Counted from the first letter of the stretch, positions 23,258-41,809 are shown. The stretch: 64,000 bases of DNA from Daucus carota subsp. sativus (GCF_001625215.2 NC_030386.2:38319296-38383295); one strand, 5' to 3'. Numbers and translations are program-made. The notes: generated by a model from the sequence alone, not told the origin.

Positions 23258-23517
23258 GGAGAAGGACCTGAACGCGTTTATTTAGCGCGTGTCAGGCTGT
23301 CACAAGAGTTAACCGCGTTTATTTAGCGCGTGTCCGTCTGGCACACGAAATAACGCTGTTTATTTACCGCGTGTCTGTATATTCACAGGAGAAGGACCTG
23401 AACGCTTTTATTTAGCGCGTGTCTGGCTGGCACAAGAGTTATCTGTGTTTATTTAGCGCGTGTCTGTCTGGCACAAGAAATAACGCTGTTTATTTACCGC
23501 GTATCTGTATATTCACA
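23258..23517. repeat. 130-bp tandem repeat, two units, with internal 45-bp repeats
   Basis: Two copies of a 130-bp unit begin GGAGAAGGACCTGAACGC at 23258 and 23388. Each unit is made of three diverged subunits of about 45 bp built on GTTTATTTAGCGCGTGTC. It is a small higher-order repeat, GC-richer than its surroundings, about 55 bp after the LINE A-tract. Confidence 0.85.
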
Positions 23518-23543
23518 AGAATTAACGCGAGTTTTGTATATTA

Positions 23544-23788
23544 CTCTGTTCCTTCCGATTCTTATCATTTAGAATGGAGTGTCCACCATGTATTTTAAGG
23601 CTCATATAAAGTTTAGTTCCATAACTTATTTTTAAATTTTTTTTTTCTGAATAAAAATCTAATGTTTATATTTTTGTTCAGAAAAAAAAATTATAAAAAT
23701 AAGTGATAGAACTATATTTTATATGAGGCTTAAAATGCGTGCCGAGCACTCCATTCCAAACGATAAGAATTGGAGGGGACGGAGGGAG
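23544..23788. mobile_element. Stowaway-type MITE
   Basis: A 245-bp element ends GGACGGAGGGAG and starts CTCTGTTCCTTCC, flanked by TA on both sides (23542-23543 and 23789-23790). The CTCCCTCC-type termini and TA target are the Tc1/mariner-derived Stowaway signature. The two halves pair over most of their length. Confidence 0.85.
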
Positions 23789-24489
23789 TATAATACTTTT
23801 TTGAATTAGCTCAATTTGAGAAGTTTAAACATGAATGTGTGTTTGAATTATCTGGCTCAATTTTAACTAAATTTTCAAGATTTAAATTTAAATAAATTTA
23901 GCCGAAGTCTCTTTCTTGACAATTTTGAATGATTCTAATAACACTAATAATATAGAGATCATGCATATACATAACTTGCCTTGTTGATATCACATTACCT
24001 GAGAAAAAGATTGAAAATCATAATTATACCAGCATAAAAACATTGGGCTCTTCATTCATAAAATATTTTTTTAAATTATATATATTCCGTAAATATATTA
24101 ATTTAATATTTTTTTTAGCAAAATTTTAAATATTTACTTTGAAAACCAACTAACCTCGTCCAGAGTGGTATAAACTTCCATTCGACTCGATTTCACACAG
24201 TACAATTTGCTTATAAAATGTTAGTAATAATGTTGATCAGTCTATTAACTTATTTAATCAAAATTCAATAAAACATAACTCGATCCGTAAAATACCTAGA
24301 TAGCCAAAAAATAATAATGTATTACTATTATTCATCCATAATACCAAGAAAATAATTTTAAGAAAGGCATACATACATGTGCATGTTTATTATGCCAAAT
24401 AATCCAAATACACAATTTTTTTTATTTTTTGCCAAAAAAAAATCGAATCTTATTAATCACTTTTTTTTTGATAAAATGCAAATTCATTT
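23789..24489. other. AT-rich spacer
   Basis: No gene or nameable repeat seen. It is strongly AT-rich and ends in T-runs next to the antisense LINE remnant. Confidence 0.4.
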
Positions 24490-24735
24490 TATTAAATTAA
24501 AACAAGTCTAGTCGGGACAAATCTCCAACTGACAATGCAATCAGGTTGATAAACAATAAAACGAGCTAAACAAATAGCAGCATTGTTTCCAGACTGCTTA
24601 ACATACTGAATCCAAAGATTTTTGAAACTGAAAATGAATACAAAGGCTTCTCGAGTAATCCCGCCTACATCAATCCCGAAAATGGCAGCTTCACAATTGA
24701 CCTTCACAATAGTTCCATGGCTGTTCAGGCGACTC
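24490..24735 (-). pseudogene. LINE RNase H remnant
   Basis: The minus strand encodes about 70 residues. VKVNCEAAIFG matches the start of a plant LINE RNase H, and YVKQSGNNAAICLARF matches its last helix. The middle of the domain is missing, which points to an internal deletion. T-runs just to the left (24465-24473) would be the 3' A-tail of an element inserted in reverse. The sequence to about 25230 may be more of the same element, but I cannot assign it. Confidence 0.55.
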
Positions 24736-25586
24736 AGTTGTAAAAACTAAGCAATGAGGAACAAGAGTCCTCGAATGATGAATAACTATAATTTATGAAA
24801 GGTGAGCACATGCGATCGCCACCGTTCCAAGCATAACTCAGCTATCTACATGCCGGGAGCCAGCTATAGACATGCCGAAAGTATTAATGATGCCATAAGT
24901 CAGATCTCCCAAAACTTCATCCCAATCATTCTTATTGATAACACAGAAAGACATAACAACCGCAAACATAACAACGCAGTTGCACCCAAAAATTGGGTAC
25001 TAAATCAACACACGCCAAAAGGCGAGACGGGAAAATACAATCGGACCTTTAATTTCAAAAGATCTGATTTATTCATAAAACAATCAGGCCAAGTTCAAAT
25101 CCGAAACAGATCCAAGAATAAAACTCAATTGGAATCTTCGAGACTTAAGCAATACTCAATTTTATTGAAAAACAAAAAACTAGTGGAGAAGATGGGAGAG
25201 CGACAAAGATTTGACGGATGAAGAGGATGAAGGTAAAAAATGGAGAAATGACGACTAATTTTGGGTTAATCACTCAATCAATTTTTAAATCACTTTTTCT
25301 AAAATACATATGGAAAAATCCGAGCCAAATCCGACCCAAGAAAACCCTCTCCGCATGGGACTCGTTGCTTAACAAACCATCCAACGAAAGTACAAAAGCC
25401 AACTATACAATACATCATGTCATCATCACATTCTCTTTTCGTCAGTTGAATCTCTACGCACACCACAACTACACAAGCCCATACATTTGATCACAAACAC
25501 CCAACCCCACCATCTTTATTCTTTATTACACATACACTTGTACTCATTACAATCAGACCAAAACAGAAACCCACCCCCTTCCAAAA
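24736..25586. other. spacer and promoter of the carboxypeptidase gene
   Basis: The 140-codon open frame on the plus strand at 24802-25221 resembles no protein family I know and is probably chance. The part after about 25400 should hold the promoter and 5' UTR of the next gene. I see no clear TATA box. Confidence 0.3.
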
Positions 25587-31392
<5,806 letters not shown>

Positions 31393-33624
31393 AACGTTTC
31401 TTTCTTCGTTCTTGAGGATTGAGGTGTTTATTATTAACAGAGACTACTATTTATGTATCAGAAGTCAAATGATATAGTATACTTCAGATACTTTTTTACA
31501 AACAGAGGAAAAGTATGGTTGCATGTTTAGAATTCCACTTGCTGATTCTTGTAATTTGTATCTTCAGGTGTAATGCTCCATCTAGCTACTTCATTTGGAG
31601 ATATAATATAAAAGGATATCAATAAAACTATACTCTATTAATAAACACATTTATATATTGTCCTGGCTATATTTTCAGAATGAATGCTAGATTTTCTAGT
31701 TGTGCTAATTTTATCAAATGTATGACAAGTTTTGTATTGTATATTTTGCCGGAAAATGTTGATTTTGTAAAACATTTTTCCGGGAAAAAATAATTCTTGG
31801 GAGAATATATTTCCTGAATTATTTTCCGGGGAAGTGAGTTGCTTGTAATCATGATTAGATGTTTTGATATTTTTAAAATTTACTTGAAAAATTCGTATGC
31901 ATGATTTATTATTTTGGTGTTAGTTAAAAATGACTGGTTAAATTAGATCGGTAAAATTTGTGAAATCTGTGGCACAGCTCCACATTGTGCTATGACGAGA
32001 GTGATTATATTTTAAAAGAGATACATTCTTCTGTAAAAAAAAAAAAAAAGAGATACATTCTTTTATTTTAAATTATTATAAATATAATATATTATTTTAA
32101 CATGGTAATAAATGATATGAAATCTTGTAACATGATGTTGATCATATATAGCTCACATCATTTATAATTATAAGCTATTATTAGATTGAAGAAATTTATA
32201 TATATCATCTATAAATTTTATATATATAAATTTTTTATTACTCTCTTCTTTCCACTCATTTGTTATACGTTTTTTTCCGATACTAAACACGCATTTTAAT
32301 GCTTCTATAAAATATAATTTTACATTTTATTTTTTAAAATTTTCTTTTCTCGAATATAAATTTAAATATTAAATTTTTATTCAAAATTTTTTAAAAAAAA
32401 TAAGTTGCAGAATATAATTAACAGGAGCACCTGCACTGCCCCGGTATTCAATTCATATGGATTTTTTACACGCAACCCTGCTGTTTTAATTAAAAAAATT
32501 ATAATCTGTGCTTGATTTTATATGAACAAAATTGGTAGCCGCAAAAGAAAACAAAATTAAAATTGGCAACAGTCCGTGCATAACGGTCATAAAATTATAT
32601 AAAGCAATCCATGATTTTCGACTCATCAATTTCTGTTCTCCTCAGACACACCTTCTCTTTCAACGATCGCATGTCAGATACGATGATTACTCATAACATA
32701 GCTCTCTCATATTAACCTTCTGCAACATTTTCTCCGCGGTAAGCCATGGATGTATTTTTTTGATATTTAACCAAATTTACACGCCTATCTTTGATAAGGT
32801 TCGAACTCTCGACATACGATAAAGAGAGCAATATGCATGTGGTATGGTATGCATTTCTCATTGATTAACTTGCAGGAACTCAGAAATACCTTTCTTGTTT
32901 AGGGTTTTTTTTTTTAAGATAGGTGTCTCTTTCGAATAATTTAAGGTCTGTCAGATTTTAAATATTTGAGTTCAGAACTTTTGTATTCTTTGAATTCTCC
33001 ATTATTTCCAACAAGTTGTGTATATACAAGCTAGGCTTCAAATGAGGGCCAATCTGTTTTAGGGAAATGCTTATTTTCTTCGGAGAAGACCAATACATTT
33101 TGTGTAACAAGAATTTTGTTCTCCGGTTTATTTGATAGGGGAGAGTGAGGAATTGGACCTCTGTCGCGGGGAGGGTGGGTTGCCTTTACCAATAGGCCAC
33201 CGCATCAACCTCCATTGCATGAATTGTTAGTATAAATTGGGCAATTTAGCTCGGTTTTAGGTCATCGACTCATTCTATGTCAGATACACTAATTGGAAGG
33301 CACAAACATATGTTATCTCACTTGAAATATGAAAAAGGAATTAAAGGACAAACAAAGGAGTTTTAGCCTTGTATCCTGATTAATAGGGTGAGCTAGCTCA
33401 ATCATCATTCCTTGATTAGGTTTTTACTTGGTCCTCTGAGTTAATGATGTGCTTTCTTATGTAGTACTTATTTCTTACATTACGTGACAGTTCAATTTGT
33501 GGATCCAGGTTTGCATTTAGATGGTTTGCACTTCACAGCTGAATCGTGGAAATCATTAATTTTATTACCTTGGATGATGAAGTGGCTACAGGACTTAAAA
33601 TTCTTATGCATCTAGATTTACAAA
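31393..33624. other. spacer between SCPL and CNGC genes
   Basis: 2.2 kb of AT-rich DNA with no gene that I can support. It must contain the SCPL 3' UTR and the promoter and perhaps a 5' UTR intron of the CNGC gene. A weak inverted repeat lies near 31746-31832 (CCGGAAAATGTTG with ATTTTCCGGGG). Confidence 0.35.
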
Positions 33625-36600
33625 ATGTTTGGTTATGGCAGGCCAAGGGACGATTTTGTAAGGTAAAAATGGACAACAAAATCTGAACATATATTCTTAG
33701 CAACTTTTTCTTCTATTATTTGTAAGTTCTTATTGATGCTTTCTTAATCACCATAATACTTGTTGAATCACTGTGTTATCTCCATATGATGCACAAAAAC
33801 AATTGAAAATCCTTAAAGGGCGGTATATTGAACATATGTTACTCCAAGCATTTTTTCCGACATTAAGCTCTAGCATCGTCTTTCTTCACTATGTACAAAT
33901 ATCTGTAATTTCTTGTTTACTAACCCTCCCCCCGTTTTTTAAATATATTGTATTCTAGAGTTGTAGTATTAGTTTTGAGTATATTCGTGTCTCATAGTAG
34001 GATATGATGTCTCTTGCATTATAAAAGGTTGGAGGATCATGATTCTGGGCCATCAGTTACAGACAAAAGTGGAATGAAAAGACATGGATTCACTGCGGAG
34101 GGGAAGGGTAATGCCGGTCTCTCCAAACATAGCGCTTCAAGGTCTATTAGGTTGGGTATGAAAAAAAGATCGCAAGGACTGATGACTTTCAGCAAATCGT
34201 TGAGATCTGGAGTCACTAGAGCAGTTTTTCCAGAAGATCTAAAAGTGTCCAGGGAAAAAATATTTGATCCTCAAGACAAATTCCTCTTTTTTTGGAATAG
34301 GCTTTTTGTTATCTCTTCTATCATTTCGGTATACTTGGATCCCTTGTTCTTTTACCTTCCCGTATTCGAGAATGCGGATATGTGCCTCCATATCGATAGA
34401 AGTTTAGCACATTTTATTGTAACAACGCGAAGCATAGTTGACAGTTTCTACATTTTTCGCATAGCACTTCAATTTCGCACAGCTTATATTGCACCGTCGT
34501 CTCGGGTTTTTGGACGAGGTGAACTTGTGATAGACCCTGCACAAATAGCAAACAGATATTTGCATCGTTACTTCATCATTGATCTGCTTTCTATATTACC
34601 TCTACCTCAGGTTTGAGAATAGTGCTGTTCTTTCTCTTTAATTATTTCATCCACATTCACGATAGATGGATACACATTTGATATTTGTTGCATTCGTATA
34701 TGCAGAATGGAATTCTTTAGAGCTATTGTTTACTCTTAATTTGTTATATTTTACAGATTGCTGTGTGGAGGGTTCTCCAGGAATCAGGTGATGCAGATGT
34801 TTTGGCTACTAAAAAAGCTTTGTTAATCCTAATCTTGCTTCAGTGGATTCCTAGATTTTGGCGATTTTTACCACTAATCAATGATATGAAAAAGACCGTT
34901 GGTGTAGTTACTGAGTCAGCTTGGGCTGGTGCTGCATACTATCTGTTGTGGTTCGTGCTTGCTAGTCATGTATGTAGTCTCCGTGGTTGGCTATTAGCTT
35001 GTTAAATGTCTACAATCTACTCTGTTTGGAGGCCCCTAGTTTTTCATGTGTGTACATTTCTGCTTGAACATCAATCCTTGGCTTCATACCTTTGTACACT
35101 GATTTAAAAAGTTTGAAAACAGCGACGATGGAAATTATAGAATTGAAAAGTCAACATAATCATATATAAAGAGGCCTTGTGATTATAAGTTCTTACCACT
35201 TGAATACTGTTCAAGAATCTGTTTGTTTGACTCGTTGAAGGAAGCCTGATAGTTAAAATGTTGCAGGTAGTTGGTTCTTTGTGGTACATATTAGCTGTGG
35301 AACGCAAAGATGCTTGTTGGGAGAAAGCTTGTAGTACTAGCAATAAGTGTAACAAAGATTTTCTGTACTGTGGGCAAGCAGTAACAAAAGAACACATACA
35401 ATGGATAAATGAAAATCGACTTGCGATTGATAGGAACTGTTCCGCAGCTGCTGATAATCCAGAGTTTGATTATGGAATCTATGCACGGGCTATATCATCT
35501 GGTGTCACTGAATCTGAGGATCTTGTCTCTAAGTACTTGTTCTGTCTGTGGTTCGGACTACAAAACTTGAGGTACACTACTATTATTTGATTTAGCCGAG
35601 CAACTCCAAAAGCCTCTTAGTGGATTCCTTAAAAATAGTGTAAATAATCACGTTCTTGGAAACTTAGGACAAACCTAGGAGTGTTTACCGCTAAAATACT
35701 CCTTATATGTGTTCCGTAATATGATTGTAATATAAGAGAGAGGGAAAAGTAGGAAAGAGAGGACAATTGATATTTAAAAAGAGGCAAATAACTATTTTCT
35801 TGGTGAAAACAAAATAAGGGATGACGAGGAGTTCCTTAAAAATAAGAAATGGGAGATGTGTCCTAACTTTTAAGGAACCATTTAGTAGACTGTTTGAGTA
35901 CCTTTTTTATGCCAACTTCCTTAAATTTTGGTTTAGGAGGTCACGTAGCTAGACTCTTGGAGTTGCTATAAGGAGCTTACCTTTTACCCTTTTCCTATTC
36001 TTGAAGTGTGTAAGCTTCTTCATCCTGCTCAAGCATGTTTTTTCTCCTCGATTTTTAAACTTATTATTTGATATAGAAAAACTAAACTAACACGGATAAC
36101 GAGCTTAACGAGGTCCTAAATATTTGGTTATTAGTGTTATCTAGTTAGTTAGGCATCTCCAATTCTCTTTCAAGCTATCTATCTCCACAATGGCATTCAC
36201 TCAAGATTATCGTCAGTATAATTTCATTTGTGAGTTCTGAGAACCTCATTAGTTGCTCCACTTTGTTTCACTTTTCAGCACACTTGGTCAGGGGCTTGAA
36301 ACCAGTACATTTGCTTCAGAGGTCATATTTTCCATATTAGTGGCTATTTTTGGGCTCATTCTATTTGCTCTTCTGATCGGCAATATGCAGGTATGTTAAA
36401 GACTTATAACTCAAGGACTCCGCAACAATCTCCTACTGAAAGAATTTTTATTAATTTCATAATAAAGTAGCATGTCAGGGATAACATTATATTCGAGCTA
36501 TTATCTGATGTAGAATTATCTAGATGGCGCCTGCTTCATTCTTATTCTTCTACATGCAAGCCATTTTAGTAAGTGCAATATTGTCTTTTGTACAAAGAGA

Positions 36601-38522
36601 AACATATGTGCTTCAAAAAAACAAAAAAAACAAAAATCTTGTTATTGAAATTTGGTAGGACTTCAAGTCAGTAAGTTCAGGTGATTTAAATATCAGCAGA
36701 TACACCTATAACACTTGAGCTAACTACCTTCCATGATATTGATTCTCATGAATTGCACGAAAAAGCCAGAGAGTGAAGTATGACCTGCTAGTGGAGGTGA
36801 TACCAACGGAATAGTTCAGATGAGTGTTCTTCGATAAGAGTTTGAAATGGGGAGGAACCTATCACAAAGTAAGGTGTGCCCACAGATATTTGAAAGTAAA
36901 TCAGACATCACAATTATTATGTGAAGTTAGGTCATTCATTTCAATTCAAGGAACATAGCCCTTTTATAAAGTTTGGCAAAGTCGATCTGTTTCCCCAGAT
37001 TTCACCCAAGAATAGCAATGCCATTAGAATATTCAGCTACATGCTCTGGGATCGAATTCCAATGGGTGGATTCCTAGTCCTCTCTAGTCCTAGTTAGTAT
37101 TAACTCTCCGTCATTACTCTCTAGTCCTTTAAACGTCCGGCCTTGCAGTTCAAATGAAGCCATAAAAGAGTTCATCAGTATAGTTGATCAATTATAGTTA
37201 TTTTATGTATTAAATTGCTTCATTCTAATCTGTACCAAAGGTTCTTGCCAGAATCATATGCACAAGATGTTTTCATGATTAGAATTAATATAAATTAAGT
37301 CAAGCTGAATTATATCATGTCTGATATTTCAAAAAAAAAATTGTGATGATTGCAGACCTATCTTCAGTCTCTTACGGTTCGATTAGAGGAGATGAGAATC
37401 AAAAGGCGTGACTCAGAGCAGTGGATGCATCACAGAGTGCTTCCACAGGAGCTTAGGGAAAGAGTTAGGCGGTATGATCAATACAAGTGGCTGGAAACAA
37501 GAGGAGTTGATGAAGAGAGCATAGTTGGGAGTCTTCCAAAAGATTTAAGGAGGGATATCAAGCGGCATCTTTGTTTGAATTTGGTGAAAAGGGTAAGCAC
37601 TTTAAAGATTATCTTTTTAATTATTCTCTCCAGGTCAAAAATATGGTAGTGTCCGTATAAATTGTTAATAAGTTAAAATTTTGAGGATATGAATATATGA
37701 TTACTTGAGGTCACTACTCTGAGTACAGCAACAATTTATATAAATTTCCCATTACACTGTCATCTGTTGCTAAGAATATGTTATATATTCATGTGATTGA
37801 AGGTTCCGATGTTTGAAAATATGGACGAACGCTTGCTAGATGCTGTTTGTGAGAGACTGAAACCAAGTTTATACACTCAGAATACATTTATAGTCCGGGA
37901 AGGTGATCCTGTTAATGAAATGTTGTTCATCATACGTGGACGCCTTGAGAGTGTAACCACAGATGGTGGGAGGACGGGTTTTTTCAACCGTGGATATTTG
38001 AAAGAAGGTGATTTTTGTGGTGAGGAACTCTTGACATGGGCATTGGATCCTAAGGCTATCTCGAACTTACCATCATCTACTCGAACTGTAAGGAGTTTGA
38101 CAGAAGTAGAGGCATTTGCCTTACCAGCAGACGAGCTGAAGTTCATCAGTTCTCAATTCAGGAAACTCCACAGTAGACAAGTTCAGCACACTTTCCGTTT
38201 CTATTCACAACAGTGGAGGACTTGGGCTGCGAGCTTTATCCAAGCTGCATGGAGACGATATGCACGTAGAAAATTTTTGGAAATTCGTCGAAATGAAGAA
38301 TTAAGCATGGAAGAGTCTGATGACAATATTGCAGAAGAAGAAAGAGCATTGCTTAAGAGTACTTCAAGATCAAAATTCAAAACAACCATGTTAGCATCAA
38401 GGTTCGCAGCTAGTGCTCTTCGCGGAGTTCAAAGACTCCGGTCAAGAGGCTCCTTAGCTGGAGGAGAATTGATGAAAGTACCAGCAAAACCTCGGGAACC
38501 TGACTATACTGATGATGATTGA
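33625..38522 (+). CDS. cyclic nucleotide-gated ion channel, group II
   Basis: Seven exons give 735 aa: 33625-33662, 34028-34610, 34757-34969, 35267-35571, 36279-36390, 37356-37592 and 37803-38522. Phases agree. The first exon is only 38 bases (MFGYGRPRDDFV); it makes the protein begin with the FVRLED motif typical of the CNGC5/6/7/8/9 group. The six-helix channel core runs from about 95 to 420, with the pore around FGLQNLSTLGQGLETS (about residue 380). The C-linker follows (RDSEQWMHHRVLP, YKWLETRGVDEES), then the cyclic-nucleotide-binding domain from 497 (REGDPVNEMLFIIRGRLES). A calmodulin-binding IQ motif is at 641-653 (FIQAAWRRYARRK). The C-terminus ends EPDYTDDD, close to the EPDFTAD end of CNGC5. 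It is probably a plasma-membrane Ca2+-permeable channel. The paralogue is not resolved. Confidence 0.9.
35598..35967. mobile_element. MITE in CNGC intron 4
   Basis: About 370 bp with inverted ends: GAGCAACTCCAAAAGCC at the left and CTCTTGGAGTTGCT at the right. The ends resemble those of the GAGCATCTCCAAC element at 61984. No clean target duplication is visible, so borders are approximate. Confidence 0.55.
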
Positions 38523-38836
38523 TTTTGCAGATTCACAAGTAGTTTTCACAATTACTCAAAACATATAGGAAATGCCAAAAAAATCTTTTATGCTTAATTT
38601 GTAAGTAACTTATAAGTTGAAAATTGTGTATTTATAATATCACTAGTTGTGTTTGTTATATAAAAATATATTATATGATTGATGTATATACCTATTGTGC
38701 TGTTTTACATTTTATCCAGATCACAAGTTTCAGCATGAATGTGATCAATCACATTTTTTCTTAAAAAATAAAACGAACCAACTTAGAATTTCTTTATTAA
38801 ATCTATATAGTTTGTTTTTGCGAAGTAAGACACCAA

Positions 38837-38875
38837 GACAGTTTGGCCGAGTGGTTTAAGGCGCCAGATCCAGGT

Positions 38876-38916
<41 letters not shown>
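38837..38916 (+). tRNA. tRNA-Leu (CAG)
   Basis: An intron-less type II tRNA. The 7-bp acceptor stem GACAGTT/AGCTGTC pairs fully with one G-T. The anticodon stem is CCAGA/TCTGG with loop TCCAGGT, anticodon CAG. The A box is TGGCCGAGTGGTTTAAGG and the B box GGTTCAAATCC. The long variable arm fits leucine. Plus-strand T-runs (TTTTTAGTTTTT) follow within 20 bases as the Pol III terminator. The last base, A at 38916, is the discriminator. Confidence 0.95.
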
Positions 38917-39124
38917 TTACTTTTTAGTTTTTCCCAATTTTTATACAAGCAACATGTGTAAAGAAGAGAAACAAGAGCTTCTTACTCAGTGGGATTAATT
39001 TTTTTCCACCACTCATTTTTCTCCTCAAAGGTACACTCATCTCTATTTCACCTTTTTTCCTCTAATTATGTTAAAAATTTATCAACCCAAGTGAGTAAAT
39101 TACTGCTAAGGTGCTAATTTGGTC

Positions 39125-41809
39125 ATGGCTGCTATAAAGTTTGCATCTTTAGTTGAATCAAATGATGCCCAGAAGCTTAGTTTTAGTGGGTATGTACATA
39201 CAGCTTCCGTCTTTGTGGTGATTCCCTTTAGTAAGCTCAAGAGCATTAGGGTTTCTAGATTAGATAATGTTGAATTGTCTGACCCAGTTCTTGAAAAAGC
39301 CTCGAAATTTAGTAGTGAATTTAAGAAGGGTAAGAGGAATATTTGGATGAGGTTTCGGAGTTTGAGTAAGGTTAAAGAATTGACTAGTGATGGAAGAAAT
39401 GAGGCGAAGGGCAAGAATGGGGAGACGGGTGTTTTGTTATGTGATAAAGATTTGAGTGATGGTGGGAATTCATTGGATTTTTTTGGTGGTGATGTTGATC
39501 GTGATTTGAGCGTTGAGCGGTGTAATGTTATGTTGGAGGGTTATGAGAGGATTAGTGATGGTAAAGCAATGGAGTTTTTTAGGTGGATGAGAAGTAAGGG
39601 GAAGTTGAAGCGGAATGTTAAGGCGTATAAGGTAGCGCTTCGTGTGTTGGGGAGGCGACAGGATTGGGATGGGGCGGAGATTATGATAAGGGAGATGGTT
39701 AGTGAATCAGGGTGTGAACTTAACTTTCAGGTTTTTAATACTGTGATTTATGCTTGTAACAAGCAAGGGTTTGCTGAGATTGGTGGGAAGTGGTTTCGTA
39801 TGATGTTGGACATGGGAGTTCGGCCTAATGTGGCAACAATTGGTATGCTCATGAGTCTTTACCAGAAGGGGTTGGTGGTTCAGGAGGCAGAGTTTACTTT
39901 TTCACAGATGAGGAATTTTCGGATTATGTGTCAAAGTGCATACTCTGCCATGATTACTATATATACGCGTTTACGCTTGCATGAGAAGGCAGAAGAAGTA
40001 ATTGGACTATTGAAAGAGGATAAGGTAATAATGAACAAGGAGAACTGGTTGGTTCTGATTAATGCGTATTGTCAGCAAGGGAAGTTAGAAAAAGCTGAGC
40101 TAGCATTGATTTCAATGCATGACGCTGGATTCCCCCCACATATTGTTGCATACAACACAATGGTCACGGGGTATGGGAAAGTTTTCAAGATGGAAGCTGC
40201 TCAGTCAATATTCCAGAACCTTGAAAAGGTTGGATTGAAACCTGATGAAACAACCTACAGGTCTATGATAGAAGGTTGGGGTCGGATGGACAACTACAAG
40301 GAGGCAGAGTGGTATTATCAGGAACTTAAACGTTTGGGATTTAGTCCAAACTCATCCAACTTGTATACGATGATTAATTTGCAAGCTGAGCACGGGGATA
40401 AAGACGGTGCAGTCAGAACCCTTAACGAAATGATAGCTATGGACTGCCAGTATCCTTCTGTCCTTGGCATTCTTATACAAGCATATGAGAGAGCTGGGAA
40501 GTTTGATCAAGTGCCTTCTGTAGTGACAGGATTATTCTACGAACATGTCCTTATTAATCAGACATCGTGCTCCATTCTGGTAATGGCCTACGTGAAACAC
40601 AGGTTAGTATCTGATGCAGTGAAAGTTCTGCAAAACAAGCGGTGGAAGGATCACATATTTGAGGACAATCTGTACCATTTATTAATTTGTTCGTGCAAGG
40701 AGTTTGGTCATCTTGAGGATGCTATTAAGCTTTATGGTAGTATGCGAAACTCTTCAAAGCCTAATTTGCACATACTGTCCACGATGATCGACATTTACAC
40801 TGTTATGAATCAATTCAAGGAGGCTGAAAACCTTTACATTAAGTTAAAGTCATCGGGTGTTGCCTTGGATATGATAGCCTTTAGCATTGTTGTAAGAATG
40901 TACGTGAAATCAGGATCTTTAAAGGACGCCTGCTCAGTTCTTGAAATAATAGATAATAGATCAGACATTGTCCCAGATGCTTATTTGCTCCGAGATATGC
41001 TGCGTATTTATCAACGACTTGACATGCGTGATAACTTGTCAGGCCTGTATTACAAAATCTTGAAAACTGGAATCCCGCTGGATCAAGAGATGTACAACTG
41101 CCTAATTAATTGTTGTGCTCGAGCATTGCCAGTTGATGAACTCACCAGAATATTTGATGAGATGCTCCAGCATGGCTTTGAACCTAACACCATTACATTC
41201 AATGTGATGCTCGATGTCTATGGTAAGTGTAGACTTTTTAGAAAGGTTGGAAGGATTTATAGGCTAGCTAAAAGAAGAGGTCTGCTTGATGTGGTATCTT
41301 ACAATACAATTGTAGCTTCATATGGTAAAGGTAAAGACTTGAGGAATATGTCGTCAACCATTGGAAAAATGCAATTCAATGGTTTCTCAGTTTCTCTTGA
41401 AGCATATAATTGTATGTTGGACGCCTATGGAAAAGAAGGAGAAATGGAGAAGTTTAAAGATGTATTGCAACGAATGAAGGAATCATGTTGTGCTTCTGAT
41501 CACTATACGTATAATATTATGATTAATATCTATGGGGAGAAAGGGTGGATTGAAGAAGTTTCTGACGTACTTGCTGAATTGAAAGAATCAGGACTAGGAC
41601 CCGATTTGTGCAGTTATAATACATTGATAAAGGCATATGGAATTGCTGGAATGGTTGACGAGGCAGTGTCTATGGTTAAAGAAATGAGGGAAAATGGAAT
41701 AGAACCTGATAAGGCGACATATGCCAACCTTGTAACTGCTCTTCGAAATAATGACATGTTTCTGGAGGCTGTTAAGTGGTCCTTGTGGATGAAGCAGATG
41801 GGTTTCTGA
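39125..41809 (+). CDS. PPR protein, BFA2-like (plastid)
   Basis: A single exon of 894 aa. The N-terminal part is Ser/Lys-rich and acid-poor at the start, compatible with a chloroplast transit peptide. From about residue 155 onward it consists of P-type 35-residue repeats, for example AYNTMVTGYGKVFKMEAAQS, TYRSMIEGWGRMDNYKEAEW, SYNTLIKAYGIAGMVDEAVS and the last GIEPDKATYANLVTAL. There are no E, DYW or SMR domains, so it is a P-class protein, expected to bind and protect or process organelle transcripts. In Arabidopsis the neighbour of SCPL29 is At4g30825 (BFA2, needed for accumulation of an atpH/F transcript), with nearly the same length (about 904 aa); orthology is inferred from position and size. 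I chose the ATG at 39125, the first in frame. Confidence 0.85.
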   Translation: MAAIKFASLVESNDAQKLSFSGYVHTASVFVVIPFSKLKSIRVSRLDNVELSDPVLEKASKFSSEFKKGKRNIWMRFRSLSKVKELTSDGRNEAKGKNGETGVLLCDKDLSDGGNSLDFFGGDVDRDLSVERCNVMLEGYERISDGKAMEFFRWMRSKGKLKRNVKAYKVALRVLGRRQDWDGAEIMIREMVSESGCELNFQVFNTVIYACNKQGFAEIGGKWFRMMLDMGVRPNVATIGMLMSLYQKGLVVQEAEFTFSQMRNFRIMCQSAYSAMITIYTRLRLHEKAEEVIGLLKEDKVIMNKENWLVLINAYCQQGKLEKAELALISMHDAGFPPHIVAYNTMVTGYGKVFKMEAAQSIFQNLEKVGLKPDETTYRSMIEGWGRMDNYKEAEWYYQELKRLGFSPNSSNLYTMINLQAEHGDKDGAVRTLNEMIAMDCQYPSVLGILIQAYERAGKFDQVPSVVTGLFYEHVLINQTSCSILVMAYVKHRLVSDAVKVLQNKRWKDHIFEDNLYHLLICSCKEFGHLEDAIKLYGSMRNSSKPNLHILSTMIDIYTVMNQFKEAENLYIKLKSSGVALDMIAFSIVVRMYVKSGSLKDACSVLEIIDNRSDIVPDAYLLRDMLRIYQRLDMRDNLSGLYYKILKTGIPLDQEMYNCLINCCARALPVDELTRIFDEMLQHGFEPNTITFNVMLDVYGKCRLFRKVGRIYRLAKRRGLLDVVSYNTIVASYGKGKDLRNMSSTIGKMQFNGFSVSLEAYNCMLDAYGKEGEMEKFKDVLQRMKESCCASDHYTYNIMINIYGEKGWIEEVSDVLAELKESGLGPDLCSYNTLIKAYGIAGMVDEAVSMVKEMRENGIEPDKATYANLVTALRNNDMFLEAVKWSLWMKQMGF

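Noticed and set aside
24802-25221. 140-codon plus-strand frame before the carboxypeptidase
   Set aside because: No family resemblance; probably chance, in a region with LINE remnants on the other strand.
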